Of a stretch of DNA of 64,000 nucleotides, positions 32,643 through 40,578 are shown one piece after another. The position numbers and the translations under genes were made by a program. Numbering within the stretch: the first letter of the stretch is position 1; the number at the start of each line of letters is the position of its first letter. The DNA comes from Methylobacterium tardum (GTDB lineage: Bacteria > Pseudomonadota > Alphaproteobacteria > Rhizobiales > Beijerinckiaceae). The stretch is taken from assembly GCF_023546765.1 (NCBI RefSeq), contig NZ_CP097484.1:4595501-4659500 (forward strand). The letters are read 5' to 3'. Below the pieces are notes generated by a model. It was given only the letters and a program-made list of their open reading frames with translations, had not been told where the DNA came from and did no database searches.

Positions 32643-32843
32643 ATGCTGGATACGGTGGTTTGGGCCGCGATCTTTGTGGCGATCTCCTGCGGCATCCTGC
32701 TGATCTGCATCGATCTGCTGGAGGAGTGGGAGCATCCGGTTGTGGGCACCAGAGATGCGCCACATGAGAGCCCGACCGTTCAGCTGAGGCGATTGGCTCA
32801 GCAACTTGAACGGACGCAGCCGAGGCGCAGTCACGTAGGCTGA
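32643..32843 (+). CDS. Small membrane-anchored protein
   Basis: 66 aa. One N-terminal span (VVWAAIFVAISCGILLICID) is followed by a 40-residue hydrophilic, probably cytoplasmic tail (QLRRLAQQLERTQPRR, helical). Preceded by an AT-rich stretch (32581-32640) that is a likely promoter. Confidence 0.55.
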   Translation: MLDTVVWAAIFVAISCGILLICIDLLEEWEHPVVGTRDAPHESPTVQLRRLAQQLERTQPRRSHVG

Positions 32844-32979
32844 CGTGGGATGGCGAGGATCTGCTGCCACGCAAGCTAAGCCCCCGTCGCCCGATCTGAT
32901 CACGGGCTGACGGGGTTCGGTGCCGTTCCTCACGGCCCGGCGGATGAGGGTGGATCCGCTCGCGCCCTGATCAACTACA

Positions 32980-33675
32980 TCACTGCTGCGGCATGCGCCT
33001 GATCGCGTCGACGTTCTCAGGCGAGAGGTCCGCTTCGAGGCTCCCGTGATGGTGGACCTCGGCTCGCTTGGCTTCGCTGTGGTGCGCTTTCACGGAAGGG
33101 GCTTTCTGATCCACCGAACCGGTCGTCATCGGCACGTTGCGGTTCGGCCAGTCCTCCACCTTCAGCGCCTTGGCAGGCTTCTGGTCGCCGCAGCCATCGC
33201 AGACCGAGACCAACCACGACTGCCAGAGACCGTTGGTCTTCTCCTCAGCCGACTTCGCTTGCTCACGGTGAGCGGACGCCAACGCGACTGTGTCGAGGTC
33301 CGACTGCTTTTTAGGTTCGGTCGCAGTGCGGAGCTCATCCAGTTGCACGTCGCGTCTTTCCGGCGAGCTGGTAGGAGCAGATGGTGCCGGGAGAGAACCT
33401 GTAGTGCTAGGCCCGCCTCCGCACCCGACACAGACCCTGGTGGTGATCGCGTCGTCTGCGGCCTGACGAGGTGTCAGGCGCTCAATGGGCTTGACCGAGG
33501 TTGGGCTGGCATTGCGGCTCGGTGGCCTCGTCTGCCCGACCACGGTGGTGTTGGGCGCCTTCTCGGCCGAGAGCGGGCCGCCTCCGGTCCCCGTCTGGTC
33601 TGCCTGGGCGAACACAGCACCCAGCGGCAATAAGCTCAGAATTGAGGCAGATACCAGCACGCGGAATGTTGTCAT
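32980..33675 (-). CDS. Exported protein with two CxGCG motifs
   Basis: 231 aa from the ATG at 33675, chosen because GGAG lies just upstream; an ATG at 33687 is in frame. The signal peptide RVLVSASILSLLPLGAVFAQ is followed by a disordered Pro/Ser-rich region. Two Cys pairs lie in similar settings, RVCVGCGGG (about residue 85) and VSVCDGCGDQK (about 160), plus a His-rich patch (AHHSEAKRAEVHHHG). A metal-binding or thiol role is possible. A second island protein (35898-36440) has a related CTGCGE motif. Confidence 0.6.
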   Translation of the reverse strand: MTTFRVLVSASILSLLPLGAVFAQADQTGTGGGPLSAEKAPNTTVVGQTRPPSRNASPTSVKPIERLTPRQAADDAITTRVCVGCGGGPSTTGSLPAPSAPTSSPERRDVQLDELRTATEPKKQSDLDTVALASAHREQAKSAEEKTNGLWQSWLVSVCDGCGDQKPAKALKVEDWPNRNVPMTTGSVDQKAPSVKAHHSEAKRAEVHHHGSLEADLSPENVDAIRRMPQQ

Positions 33676-33911
33676 GGCTTTCTCCATGGCAACACAATCG
33701 GCTAAATCACGCTGAGTTCACTTTATGTCGGCGGCACCAGCACGAAGCGGCGGAGCGCAGGCTGGCGGGGCCACTACCGCAGTCCGGATCACGATCCCAG
33801 CTCCCGGCAACCTCTGCCGCGACGCATGCCGAAGGCTGCTTGCACCTGACACCATGCAACGGAACGCTCCGGATCGCGAGGCGTAGCCTTCAAACAGCGG
33901 AGGCGCATACC

Positions 33912-34070
33912 ATGATCCAGGCCGACACCCCGATGCCGGGAGAGGACCCCGGCGCATTGATCGAAGACCCCTCACGCCTCGATGAGATCGAGCCATCGCC
34001 GAAGTCCGAGCCTGCCGTGCCTGAGGAGAACGACCCTGAGGTGAAGGATACCGAGGTGCAGCCGACCTAA
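33912..34070 (+). CDS. Small acidic hypothetical protein
   Basis: 52 aa; GGAGG precedes the ATG. It is very acidic and Pro-rich (PGEDPGALIEDPSRLDEIEP, EENDPEVKDTEV), probably disordered. It ends 27 bp before a strong terminator hairpin, which supports it as a real transcription unit. Confidence 0.55.
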   Translation: MIQADTPMPGEDPGALIEDPSRLDEIEPSPKSEPAVPEENDPEVKDTEVQPT

Positions 34071-34096
34071 GAGCGGCGCGCCGATCGATCATTCAG

Positions 34097-34126
34097 CCCC
34101 GCCGGCACCGCCGCGCGGGGTTTTTT
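34097..34126 (+). terminator. Rho-independent terminator
   Basis: CCCCGC ... GCGGGG stem around CGGCACCGCC, followed by TTTTTT (34121-34126). A similar sequence, CCCCGCCGGCGGCGCCGCGC, followed by ATTTTTT lies at about 35089-35127, apparently a diverged copy. Confidence 0.8.
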
Positions 34127-34288
34127 CGGCGATTACAATTTTCACACATCCGAGATTGTTATTATTTAGCAATTTAAGGAGTGCGCGCAGCTATCGGCCA
34201 TGCAAGAGTAGTGCAGCACTGGCAAGATGACGTGGGCGCCAGCGACCGCAAGATGCGGGTCATTTCGCCCCGGCCAGCGGAGAGTGGC

Positions 34289-34516
34289 ATGCCGCGCTAT
34301 TTCTTCGACATCAACGACAGCCGTAATGCTAGTGATGAAGAAGGCTTAGAGTGCGCCGACCTGCATACCGCCGTTCAGCATGCCAAGCGTGCGCTTTATC
34401 AGATTGTTCTTGATGAGGTACGCAAGGTTGGCGAGAGCCGCGCTCAGAAAATCTTGATAAGGGATGAAGATGACCGTGCCGTCTACTCGGGCATCATGAC
34501 ATACACTGTGGCTTGA
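34289..34516 (+). CDS. DUF6894-family protein, copy 1
   Basis: 75 aa from the ATG at 34289, preceded by GGAG. MPRYFFDINDSRNASDEEGL is the family start, and LIRDEDDRAVYSGIMTYTV the family end. Small soluble proteins of this type are very common in Methylobacterium, often in several copies; function unknown. Paralogue of the gene at 34725. Confidence 0.8.
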   Translation: MPRYFFDINDSRNASDEEGLECADLHTAVQHAKRALYQIVLDEVRKVGESRAQKILIRDEDDRAVYSGIMTYTVA

Positions 34517-34724
34517 ATAACCCGGCGGCGCCTCAACCGGGTTCAGCGACTCTCTTCAGCTTCGTAATTTGCCTAAGCCCGCCAAGTCCCCGGAGTGGAC
34601 TTTTTCGTACGCGCAATGCCGCTTCAATTAGGCGCAAGTCGCAACTTTTGTTTGATCCCTACGTAGTGGCACTGGCTCGGCTCCGAACGATCCGCGGTCA
34701 GCTGACGTACACAAGGGGATCCGT

Positions 34725-34973
34725 GTGCCTCGCTTCTTCTTCGACATTCACGACGGCGAGTTCCAGCGCGACGAGGAAGGTCTTGAATGCGAGAACGTTG
34801 AAGCCGCTCGTGACCGGGTCATGGCAAGCCTGTCCGATGTCGCGGAGCTGATCACCTCAGGCGACGGCGACAACCAAGCCGTTACGGTGACCGTCCGCGA
34901 TGAAGAGGGCAGCCGGGTATACACGGGGACGCTGACCTTCACCGCATCCAGGCTGGACGAAGCGGCGTCCTGA
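34725..34973 (+). CDS. DUF6894-family protein, copy 2
   Basis: 82 aa from a GTG start with AAGGGG upstream. MPRFFFDIHDGEFQRDEEGL and VTVRDEEGSRVYTGTLTFT show the family pattern. A tandem duplicate of the gene at 34289 with about 200 bp between them. Confidence 0.8.
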   Translation: MPRFFFDIHDGEFQRDEEGLECENVEAARDRVMASLSDVAELITSGDGDNQAVTVTVRDEEGSRVYTGTLTFTASRLDEAAS

Positions 34974-35598
34974 GGCGCCTTCACTCACACGCTGGTGAGA
35001 TCGGACAATTCCCCGCCCCGTGAGCAGATCGGGGCGGGGCCGATCGTGCAGAACCACGGGCGTCAGATGGCGAAGGCGGATTGAGCCTCAGCCCCGCCGG
35101 CGGCGCCGCGCGGAGCTAATTTTTTATTAACCATTCGGCGCGACGTTCAGCCTACGCGCTCGGGAGCGATCCCGGCGTTCCTCCCTAGACTCGGCCCGCC
35201 CGGTCCGCCGGCGCGGGCTTTCTTGTGCGCCTCAGCCAACCTCGCCGAGCGAGATGCGGGCCGCGAGGTTAGGGATCGATAAATCCTCGCCCTTAGCGGT
35301 GGACGTGCGCACGTGGTACCCGTCTCTCTAGTTCCTGCACTCTCTCAAGCGCTTTGGCCGCTGTCTCAGCCTGATGGACGACGCTCGGCCGCTTTGTGTT
35401 GGCGAGGTTCGCGCCAGCGATGATGTAACCCATAGACCCTCCTGCGAGGCGTCCTGCATAGGCCGGCTAGATGACAATCGCGAGGCCAGCGCCAAGCCTA
35501 CGCGACGGCGGCCAACAGCGGGCAAGCGTGAGAGGATCCTCACAGACGCTCGGCAGGTTTTACATCCAGACAGGCTCCCTCAGCTAAGAGCGTGTGTC
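34974..35598. other. Gene-poor interval with repeat hairpin and terminator-like sequence
   Basis: It contains the duplicated hairpin element (34985-35039) and then a short string that can be read IVQNHGRQMAKAD, ending in TGA at about 35085. The same string, IVQNHGRQMAKADGS, occurs at about 24812-24858. A terminator-like hairpin with ATTTTTT follows near 35127. From 35140 to 35598 I see no convincing gene. Confidence 0.4.
34985..35039. repeat. Duplicated hairpin element, copy 1
   Basis: TCACACGCTGGTGAGATCGG leads to CCCCGCCCCG (35011-35020), loop TGAGCAGAT, then CGGGGCGGGG (35030-35039). The same layout and nearly the same bases recur at 39312-39370. Terminator-like stems but without a T-run. 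Confidence 0.75.
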
Positions 35599-35781
35599 AT
35601 GGATCTACGCCAGTCGCCGACCCTGAATGCCGTCTCGGAAGGGGCTCGCGCCCGTGCCGCCGGACGGCCGAAAGATGCCTGCCCTTATCCGGCCAACTCG
35701 CCCCAGCGGAAGGCGTGGTTGGAAGGCTACGACGGCACGCCCTCAGAGGACGGCCCGGATCTACCTATGACAGACGCCTGA
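35599..35781 (+). CDS. Rmf/CrpP-like small protein
   Basis: 60 aa from the ATG at 35599. GARARAAGRPKDACPYPANS then PQRKAWLEGYD matches ribosome modulation factor, whose core is G..AG..GRxxxxCPY......R..WLxGW. Rmf dimerises ribosomes in stationary phase; Rmf-like CrpP proteins on mobile elements have been linked to antibiotic modification. Which role applies here cannot be told. An acidic tail (EDGPDLPMTDA) follows the fold. Confidence 0.7.
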   Translation: MDLRQSPTLNAVSEGARARAAGRPKDACPYPANSPQRKAWLEGYDGTPSEDGPDLPMTDA

Positions 35782-35897
35782 TGCCGCAGGTACGTGACGC
35801 ATCTCGATAGGATAGCCGCCGGGCACATTCGGCCGGATGCACTCGCTGGCGCTGGAGAACGCGCAGAGTGCGATTGCTTAGCCGAACCCTAGCAGTA

Positions 35898-36440
35898 CTA
35901 AGCGCCTGGAGTCCAACTGCTATTAGCCGCCCGCGTTCGGGTGCGGTGATGTCTGCGCCATTTCAAAACAACAGAAAATCGAAGCCGGCCATAATAAGAA
36001 TACAAGATTGAATTATGTCGTCGTCGATGAGCAATTCTCACCCGTGCAGCATGCTCCGGCTTTACCACATGAGCAGGCACAGAAGCGGCAACAAAGGCTC
36101 TAGGTTTCGCGTTCAGGACGGCAACCGGATCGACGTAGTTAACCTTCCGGACGCGTCGGGTCTCACCGCAACCGGTGCAAAGTGAGCCGCTCAACCGACC
36201 CCAAATGACCTGCTCCCGCGCATAGAGGCGTCGATCATCGGCATTGGAGAGTTCGATAGGCTTTCCCAGCAAAGTAGATCGGTCGAAGGGCTGCAGCCGC
36301 CCGGATGGCTTGCCTAGATCATCCGGCACTTCCAGCATGGGAAGTTTGATCCGCTTCGGCCTAGCCTCGCAAATTGATGGCACGAAAAGAGAAAACGACA
36401 CGAGCAGGAGGACTGACGATACAGGTGGTGAGCGCAACAT
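35898..36440 (-). CDS. Exported basic protein with a CTGCGE motif
   Basis: 180 aa. A signal peptide (SVLLLVSFSLFVPSICEA) is followed by a basic body with WGRLSGSLCTGCGETRRVRK near residue 87. The C-terminal 60 residues are strongly basic (RIAHRRRHN, KWRRHHRTRTR), suggesting nucleic acid or polyanion binding. The gene is AT-richer at its 3' end. Its CxGCG motif recalls the protein at 32980-33675. Confidence 0.55.
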   Translation of the reverse strand: MLRSPPVSSVLLLVSFSLFVPSICEARPKRIKLPMLEVPDDLGKPSGRLQPFDRSTLLGKPIELSNADDRRLYAREQVIWGRLSGSLCTGCGETRRVRKVNYVDPVAVLNAKPRAFVAASVPAHVVKPEHAARVRIAHRRRHNSILYSYYGRLRFSVVLKWRRHHRTRTRAANSSWTPGA

Positions 36441-36684
36441 CCGCCTCTTTCCGCTACGTTAATGCCGCCCGGCCGTACCAACATGACCATCCGCGTCGTC
36501 TTTGATCCTCCTCATGCAAGTTCGGCGCAATCTCGCGGTCCTTATGGTCGCGCCGGCAGAGTACGTAGCGCCCAGGCATATCTGGCGAACTGAACGCCGT
36601 CAGCGCCTCTTCCACGAGACGGGGGATGGGGTCAGACCCGCTTGCCCTGAATGCCGAGACCAACACGATCCGCAGCAGCACTTA

Positions 36685-37191
36685 TTAGGCAGGCTGTTCC
36701 GTAAGATCCCTGAACTCGTCCGAAAGAGTTTCGTGGACGCGCGCTAACCAATGTTCCGCATGCTGAGCGCGTTCCTCAGCTGCCCGTGCGCGTGCTTCGG
36801 CAGCCTTGGCTCGCTCCTCGGCGGCCAGGATCTGGGCCTCCGCTCGTATTTGTATTTCTTGGGCTTTGAGCTCTGCGAGCCGAGCACGCTCGTTCGCGGC
36901 GCTGGTATCTTCACGTACCTCTTCCAGGATCAGCCCGACCCGCAACTCCTGCTCGCGGACCTGCGTCTGCGCCTCGCGCGATCGCCGCCCGGCCGCTTGC
37001 ACCTGGTGGATGAGCGCACCCCAATCCTGCGACAATGAATGCCGTGTCGGAGCTTCTATCGGCTCGCTCACCGACGAATTGCTCCGCACGGGATCGCCCC
37101 GACCGGTCTCAGTGCCGGTGCCTGGCTCGTGCTTCGGCTTGTCCATCGGTCCCAGCCACGCATCATCCAACAGCTTGTGCAACTCGCTCAC
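36685..37191 (-). CDS. Coiled-coil family protein, copy 4
   Basis: 168 aa. The N-terminal half is disordered, with LSQDWGALIHQVQAAGRRSR near residue 53. A long coiled coil follows (EEVREDTSAANERARLAELK ... AKAAEARARAAEERAQHAEH), ending HWLARVHETL. The order DW-x-L, then coil, then AExWLxRI is shared with the three tandem genes at 45.6-47.4 kb. No signal peptide or membrane segment. Function unknown. Confidence 0.65.
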   Translation of the reverse strand: MSELHKLLDDAWLGPMDKPKHEPGTGTETGRGDPVRSNSSVSEPIEAPTRHSLSQDWGALIHQVQAAGRRSREAQTQVREQELRVGLILEEVREDTSAANERARLAELKAQEIQIRAEAQILAAEERAKAAEARARAAEERAQHAEHWLARVHETLSDEFRDLTEQPA

Positions 37192-37282
37192 GTCCGGGCC
37201 CCACCTGCTTTAAGAAGGAACTACGGGATCTCGGATTGCCCTTGAAGCACGCCCGAATGGCACTTTCGGGATCACTTCGCCC

Positions 37283-37498
37283 TCAGCGCTTCCTCCACCA
37301 CCCCTTGGGCAGACCCGAAGTGGCGCGGCTACCTTCCTCAAGGCCTTTCAGCGGCACGCCTGTTCTGAACCGGTCGTACTTGCGGCCGAGATCGTCGAGC
37401 TGGTCCCCGCTCACCACCATTGCGACCTGCCGGTCTGCTTCGGTGAGGACGCGCAGCAGGCGCTTGCGGAAGACAGAGTCGGGCTCGGGATCGCTCAT
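37283..37498 (-). CDS. Small hypothetical protein
   Basis: 71 aa. SVFRKRLLRVLTEADRQVAM then VVSGDQLDDLGRKYDRFRTG and a basic end (PKGWWRKR). Its ATG overlaps an upstream TGA that ends the string EHLLAKGCLK. Soluble, helical; no family. Confidence 0.5.
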   Translation of the reverse strand: MSDPEPDSVFRKRLLRVLTEADRQVAMVVSGDQLDDLGRKYDRFRTGVPLKGLEEGSRATSGLPKGWWRKR

Positions 37499-37619
37499 TT
37501 CAGACAGCCCTTCGCCAACAGGTGCTCAGTCGTACGAGCTGACCGCTTCTATGCCTACCGCTCCCGGAACCGGATGCTGGCTCCGCCCCCGTTCTCGGGC
37601 ATGAACTCCAGGCCGGATG

Positions 37620-37940
37620 TCACGACTGGTCCTTCTTGCGGAAGCCCGCGAAGAAGCGTGCCAGCCCTTCTAGGTCTGCGTCCTGCAGAGCCTCTGCTTC
37701 GGCGGTGTTATCTGCCACCTGGTCAGTGTCACGGCCCAGACCATGCAGCGCTTGGGCTAGCATCGGCCACCAAGGAAGATTGCAGTCCCGGAGAAAGAAG
37801 GCGGCCTTGATCAAGGCGGTGCTCTGCTCCTCGGGAACCGGACGACCCGCGATCTGTGCTTCGAGCACCTGATCGATAAGCGCTTCGGTGAGGCGGCGGA
37901 CCTCGGTCAGGCGCTCGGGCGCCCCGGCTGCGGTGCTCAC
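37620..37940 (-). CDS. Hypothetical protein co-transcribed with the XRE regulator
   Basis: 106 aa from a GTG start that overlaps the stop of the regulator gene (GTGA). Helical: RLTEVRRLTEALIDQVLEAQ, STALIKAAFFLRDCNLPWWP. The coupling suggests a partner of the regulator, for example a toxin or anti-regulator, but no domain is recognised. Confidence 0.6.
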   Translation of the reverse strand: MSTAAGAPERLTEVRRLTEALIDQVLEAQIAGRPVPEEQSTALIKAAFFLRDCNLPWWPMLAQALHGLGRDTDQVADNTAEAEALQDADLEGLARFFAGFRKKDQS

Positions 37941-38179
37941 GCCGGATCCTTTCGCCGCAGCTTCACGCCCGGCTCTCCACCATTGGTGAACTCCACGCCG
38001 GCCGCCCGAAACGCGGCTTCTAGCGCGTGGAGCGTGGCCGATTTGGTGGACAGCAGTGGGCCGTCCAACTTCTCCAACCGCTTCACCGTCTCAACCGATA
38101 CCCCAGCCTTCTCGGCCACGGTCGATTGCTCCCACCGGATCAGTGCTCGCGCGGCGCGTAGCTGCTCAGCCGTCAACAC
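37937..38179 (-). CDS. XRE-family transcriptional regulator
   Basis: 80 aa from a GTG start. LRAARALIRWEQSTVAEKAG and VSVETVKRLE form the helix-turn-helix, and ATLHALEAAFRAAGVEFTNG the typical tail of short Cro/CI-type regulators. It probably binds the repeated ACNCCTCA motifs directly upstream (38182-38272), repressing its own operon and the divergent gene. Confidence 0.85.
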   Translation of the reverse strand: MLTAEQLRAARALIRWEQSTVAEKAGVSVETVKRLEKLDGPLLSTKSATLHALEAAFRAAGVEFTNGGEPGVKLRRKDPA

Positions 38180-38181
38180 AA

Positions 38182-38272
38182 ATACACCTCAGAGGTATCG
38201 CGACACCCCTCAGGTGTTGACACCTCGGGCCATTCGCATTACGCCTCAAGTGTATCAGACGCCTCTCTGAGG
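38182..38272. promoter_or_regulatory. Operator cluster between XRE gene and divergent gene
   Basis: Near-palindromes ATACACCTCAGAGGTAT (38182-38198), ACACCCCTCAGGTGTT (38203-38218) and TACGCCTCAAGTGTAT (38240-38255), plus a partial GACGCCTCTCTGAGG (38258-38272). All share AC-N-CCTCA. They fill the 100-bp gap between divergent starts, the expected place for an XRE repressor to act. Confidence 0.75.
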
Positions 38273-38281
38273 GCCAAGCCT

Positions 38282-38572
38282 ATGTCCCACCGCACCGTCT
38301 CGTGGACCCGCATCGACCGCGCGGGCCGCGACGCCCGCACCACGATCCCGGCCGGTATGCTCGGCGCCCGTGCTCTCATCCAGTTCTCGGCTCGCACCCG
38401 CCCCCTCGCCACCGCTGGACGGTACGACCGCGCCGCCATAATGGCCGCCGCCTGCGCCGCCGTCTCCGGCATCATGGAGCGCTGCGGCGTCTCCCGCCGC
38501 GAGGCGATGTCCTCCGCTCTCAAGGCCGCTTGGCAGGTTGCCAAGGCCGCTTACCTCGCCGTTGCTCACTGA
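38282..38572 (+). CDS. Hypothetical protein, divergent from the XRE operon
   Basis: 96 aa. A basic beta-rich start (TVSWTRIDRAGRDARTTIPA) is followed by helices with GIMERCGVSRREAMSSALKA and AWQVAKAAYLAV. GAGGG lies upstream of the ATG. Likely controlled by the shared operators. The second half could be a small DNA-binding helix set; not recognised. Confidence 0.55.
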   Translation: MSHRTVSWTRIDRAGRDARTTIPAGMLGARALIQFSARTRPLATAGRYDRAAIMAAACAAVSGIMERCGVSRREAMSSALKAAWQVAKAAYLAVAH

Positions 38573-38712
38573 CACCCTGAGTCCAGAAGCCGATTTCGGG
38601 ACTCTGAGAGCCTGAAAGCCTAACCCGATCAGCCGCTTGTCATCGAACCGTCGTTCAACGGTGGCACGCAAGGAGTAGGGCCGGGGCTCGCAGCTCTCAC
38701 GCGCCCTCAATC

Positions 38713-38967
38713 ATGGCCTATTCCGCAATACCTCCTCGCACCGTCGCCGAGTGGTTCAACTCCGGCTACCGCGGCCTCCGCATCCCATGCTGCCCGACCT
38801 GCCGGGTCTCGACAGCGGCGACCTGGGACCAGCTCAACGCCGAGGCGGTTGAGGATGTCGTTGATGTGGCCCGGCGCTTCCGATGCTCCGAGTGCGGCCA
38901 AGTCCCGGCCGGGCTTGGCGTGGTCGCGAGCGCCGACGATGCCGCCTTCGGATCAAGAGCCCATTAG
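38713..38967 (+). CDS. Small zinc-ribbon protein
   Basis: 84 aa. Two Cys pairs, CCPTCR and RCSECGQ, 33 residues apart, suggest a zinc ribbon. Between them is a helix (WDQLNAEAVEDVVDVA). Common form for phage-type and island proteins that touch nucleic acids. Confidence 0.6.
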   Translation: MAYSAIPPRTVAEWFNSGYRGLRIPCCPTCRVSTAATWDQLNAEAVEDVVDVARRFRCSECGQVPAGLGVVASADDAAFGSRAH

Positions 38968-38985
38968 CAAAACAGAACGGCGAGG

Positions 38986-39264
38986 ATGCCGGCTGAACAT
39001 ACCCTAGTACGAGCCCTGGGACCGCTCGGCCCGCATCACACTGCCGCCGCGATCGGCGCGCCTCCTGCGGGCAATGGCGGGGGCGGCCCGCCGGGTATCG
39101 AGCCGTCAGGAGTACCCTGCGTGCTGAACACGATCCTGGCTCTGCTGACCGTCCTCGCCGTTATGGCCGCCCACGCCGTCTACAAGCTGCTCCGGCTGCC
39201 CTTCCGGTTCCTCCGCGGCCTGTTCCGGCACAGCCCCAAACCGGCCCCGCTGACGGCCCGCTAA
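38986..39264 (+). CDS. Small membrane protein
   Basis: 92 aa. A 45-residue Gly/Pro-rich N-terminus precedes one span (LNTILALLTVLAVMAAHAVY) and a basic tail (KLLRLPFRFLRGLFRH). An internal start, GTG at 39121, would give a 47-aa protein beginning at the span and may be the true one. Confidence 0.5.
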   Translation: MPAEHTLVRALGPLGPHHTAAAIGAPPAGNGGGGPPGIEPSGVPCVLNTILALLTVLAVMAAHAVYKLLRLPFRFLRGLFRHSPKPAPLTAR

Positions 39265-39311
39265 CCCGCCCACAGCATGATGCTGTCGGGCCGCGTTGCG
39301 TGTCGGCTCGG

Positions 39312-39370
39312 CTCACACGCTGGTGAGATCGGACCCTCCCCTGCCCCGTGATCAGATCGGGGCGGGGCCG
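39312..39370. repeat. Duplicated hairpin element, copy 2
   Basis: CTCACACGCTGGTGAGATCG, then CCCCTGCCCCG, loop TGATCAGAT, then CGGGGCGGGG. Nearly the same as 34985-35039. It lies 47 bp past the membrane-protein stop. Confidence 0.75.
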
Positions 39371-39400
39371 AGGGGCCGGTGCTCAACAAGGAGTGCGGTT

Positions 39401-39604
39401 ATGCCGGCCGGGCGAGAGCGTGTGCTGTCCGACGATGCGCTGGACCGGCTCGCCCGCGAGCTGTTCGCCGAGGTGCGGGCGCAGCACCCGCAGAAGCCGT
39501 TGAGCAAGCCCTGCGGGGAGGCGACCGGCGACGTTGGCGCCGACCTGCTCGAGTGGCTGCTGGACGCCGGCGACCACGCTGGCGATGATGGTGGTGGAGA
39601 TTGA
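39401..39604 (+). CDS. Small acidic hypothetical protein
   Basis: 67 aa; AAGGAG precedes the ATG. RVLSDDALDRLARELFAEVR is helical, and the tail is acidic (WLLDAGDHAGDDGGG). No family. Confidence 0.55.
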   Translation: MPAGRERVLSDDALDRLARELFAEVRAQHPQKPLSKPCGEATGDVGADLLEWLLDAGDHAGDDGGGD

Positions 39605-39733
39605 CGCCCCTGTATTGCGGCCATGTTCCAGTAGGGCTGCAAGAGCTGAGCGGCTATGCACAACTGAGTAGCAACCGAGACCGGGCCCGCGGCATTGAGA
39701 GAGCATAGCCGTTCGGCATCCCAAGGTTCCCCT

Positions 39734-39814
39734 ATGTTACTGATCTCGTTCCTCGTGGCAGGCACGTTCGTGCTTGCCACATCGTTCTCGCTCATCGCTG
39801 TACTGACGGACTAA
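39734..39814 (+). CDS. 26-aa membrane peptide
   Basis: MLLISFLVAGTFVLATSFSL then IAVLTD: a single membrane span and nothing else. High-GC island codon use. No clear Shine-Dalgarno, so translation is uncertain. Confidence 0.35.
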   Translation: MLLISFLVAGTFVLATSFSLIAVLTD

Positions 39815-39880
39815 AGGCCTTCGCCGGGAACTTGCCTAACCCCCATGCCTTGGCTCCTCACAGCATCTGGGGAGGCCAGC

Positions 39881-40105
39881 ATGGGTCAGGACGTAGACGC
39901 GGCGCGCGAGGCGTTCGGGACGGTACCGCCGGCCCCAGCGAAGCGGGAGAACAAGAACATCACGCCGGAAGCCGGCGGCAGCGGCCCGCACTCGCCCGGC
40001 AGCCCGGAGCCCGATGCCGGCGAGGGACCGGAGAGCGGCGGCTACGACAACCGGCCGGACATGCCCAGGCCCGACAACGCCAAGGGCGGTCACGGCGCCG
40101 GCTAA
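39881..40105 (+). CDS. Disordered Gly/Pro-rich protein
   Basis: 74 aa; GGGGAGG six bases before the ATG gives a strong start. It begins MGQDVDAAREAFGTVPPAPA and is then rich in Gly, Pro, Asp and Asn. No fold or family recognised. Confidence 0.55.
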   Translation: MGQDVDAAREAFGTVPPAPAKRENKNITPEAGGSGPHSPGSPEPDAGEGPESGGYDNRPDMPRPDNAKGGHGAG

Positions 40106-40192
40106 CAGCTACGGGCAGTCCGCCCGCGCATGCGTGCGAGGGCAGGAACGGTGTCTGAGTCCCCCGGTTTCCTCCCACAAAGGAAGGAACCG

Positions 40193-40360
40193 ATGGGCGA
40201 CACAGATCCCACCAAGCCGGGTGACGAGGCACCTCCGGGCACACCTGGGACCGGCGAGAACCTGTGCCCGGCCTGCAGCGGCACGGGCAAGCTCGACGGC
40301 GAGAGCTGCCCCGAATGCAAAGGCACCGGCAAAGTCACTACCGGGATCGGCGGCGGCTGA
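40193..40360 (+). CDS. DnaJ-type cysteine-rich mini-protein
   Basis: 55 aa; AAGGAAGGA precedes the ATG. LCPACSGTGKLDGESCPECK then GTGKV is a pair of CxxCxGxG units as in the zinc centre of DnaJ, with no J domain. Stand-alone versions are common in Methylobacterium-type genomes. Probably one zinc site. Confidence 0.7.
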   Translation: MGDTDPTKPGDEAPPGTPGTGENLCPACSGTGKLDGESCPECKGTGKVTTGIGGG

Positions 40361-40363
40361 GCC

Positions 40364-40578
40364 GCAGTCGCTAGCTCGGCCGGGAGCTGCCTTAGCTTCA
40401 TCGGGTAGACGGTACCGCCGCGCTCGACCGTGCGGGGCGCGTCTGCGGAAATCCGCAGATGATGCTGGCCAAGCTCCTCGCGCAGCCGCGTGACCGTTTT
40501 TCCATCCACGGCGCACTGGCGGCCGATCTCGCAATCTGACCACTGCGCCCATTCCTCGTCCTGCAGGAGCATCAGCAC
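40364..40578 (-). pseudogene. C-terminal fragment of a ParB-like/phage regulator
   Basis: The minus strand reads LQDEEWAQWSDCEIGRQCAV, DGKTVTRLREEL and RTVERGGTVY. This resembles the WSDRxIAxxCxVSxxxVxxLR and RTVERGGTxYxM pattern that follows the ParB nuclease domain in phage-borne proteins. The nuclease domain itself is missing upstream, and the frame runs on into unrelated sequence to 40102. Likely a truncated leftover; limits approximate. Confidence 0.5.

Noticed and set aside
36454..36681. 75-codon minus-strand ORF and an overlapping plus-strand ORF of 81 codons
   Set aside because: Neither has a good start signal or family, and the two compete for the same DNA; no basis to choose.
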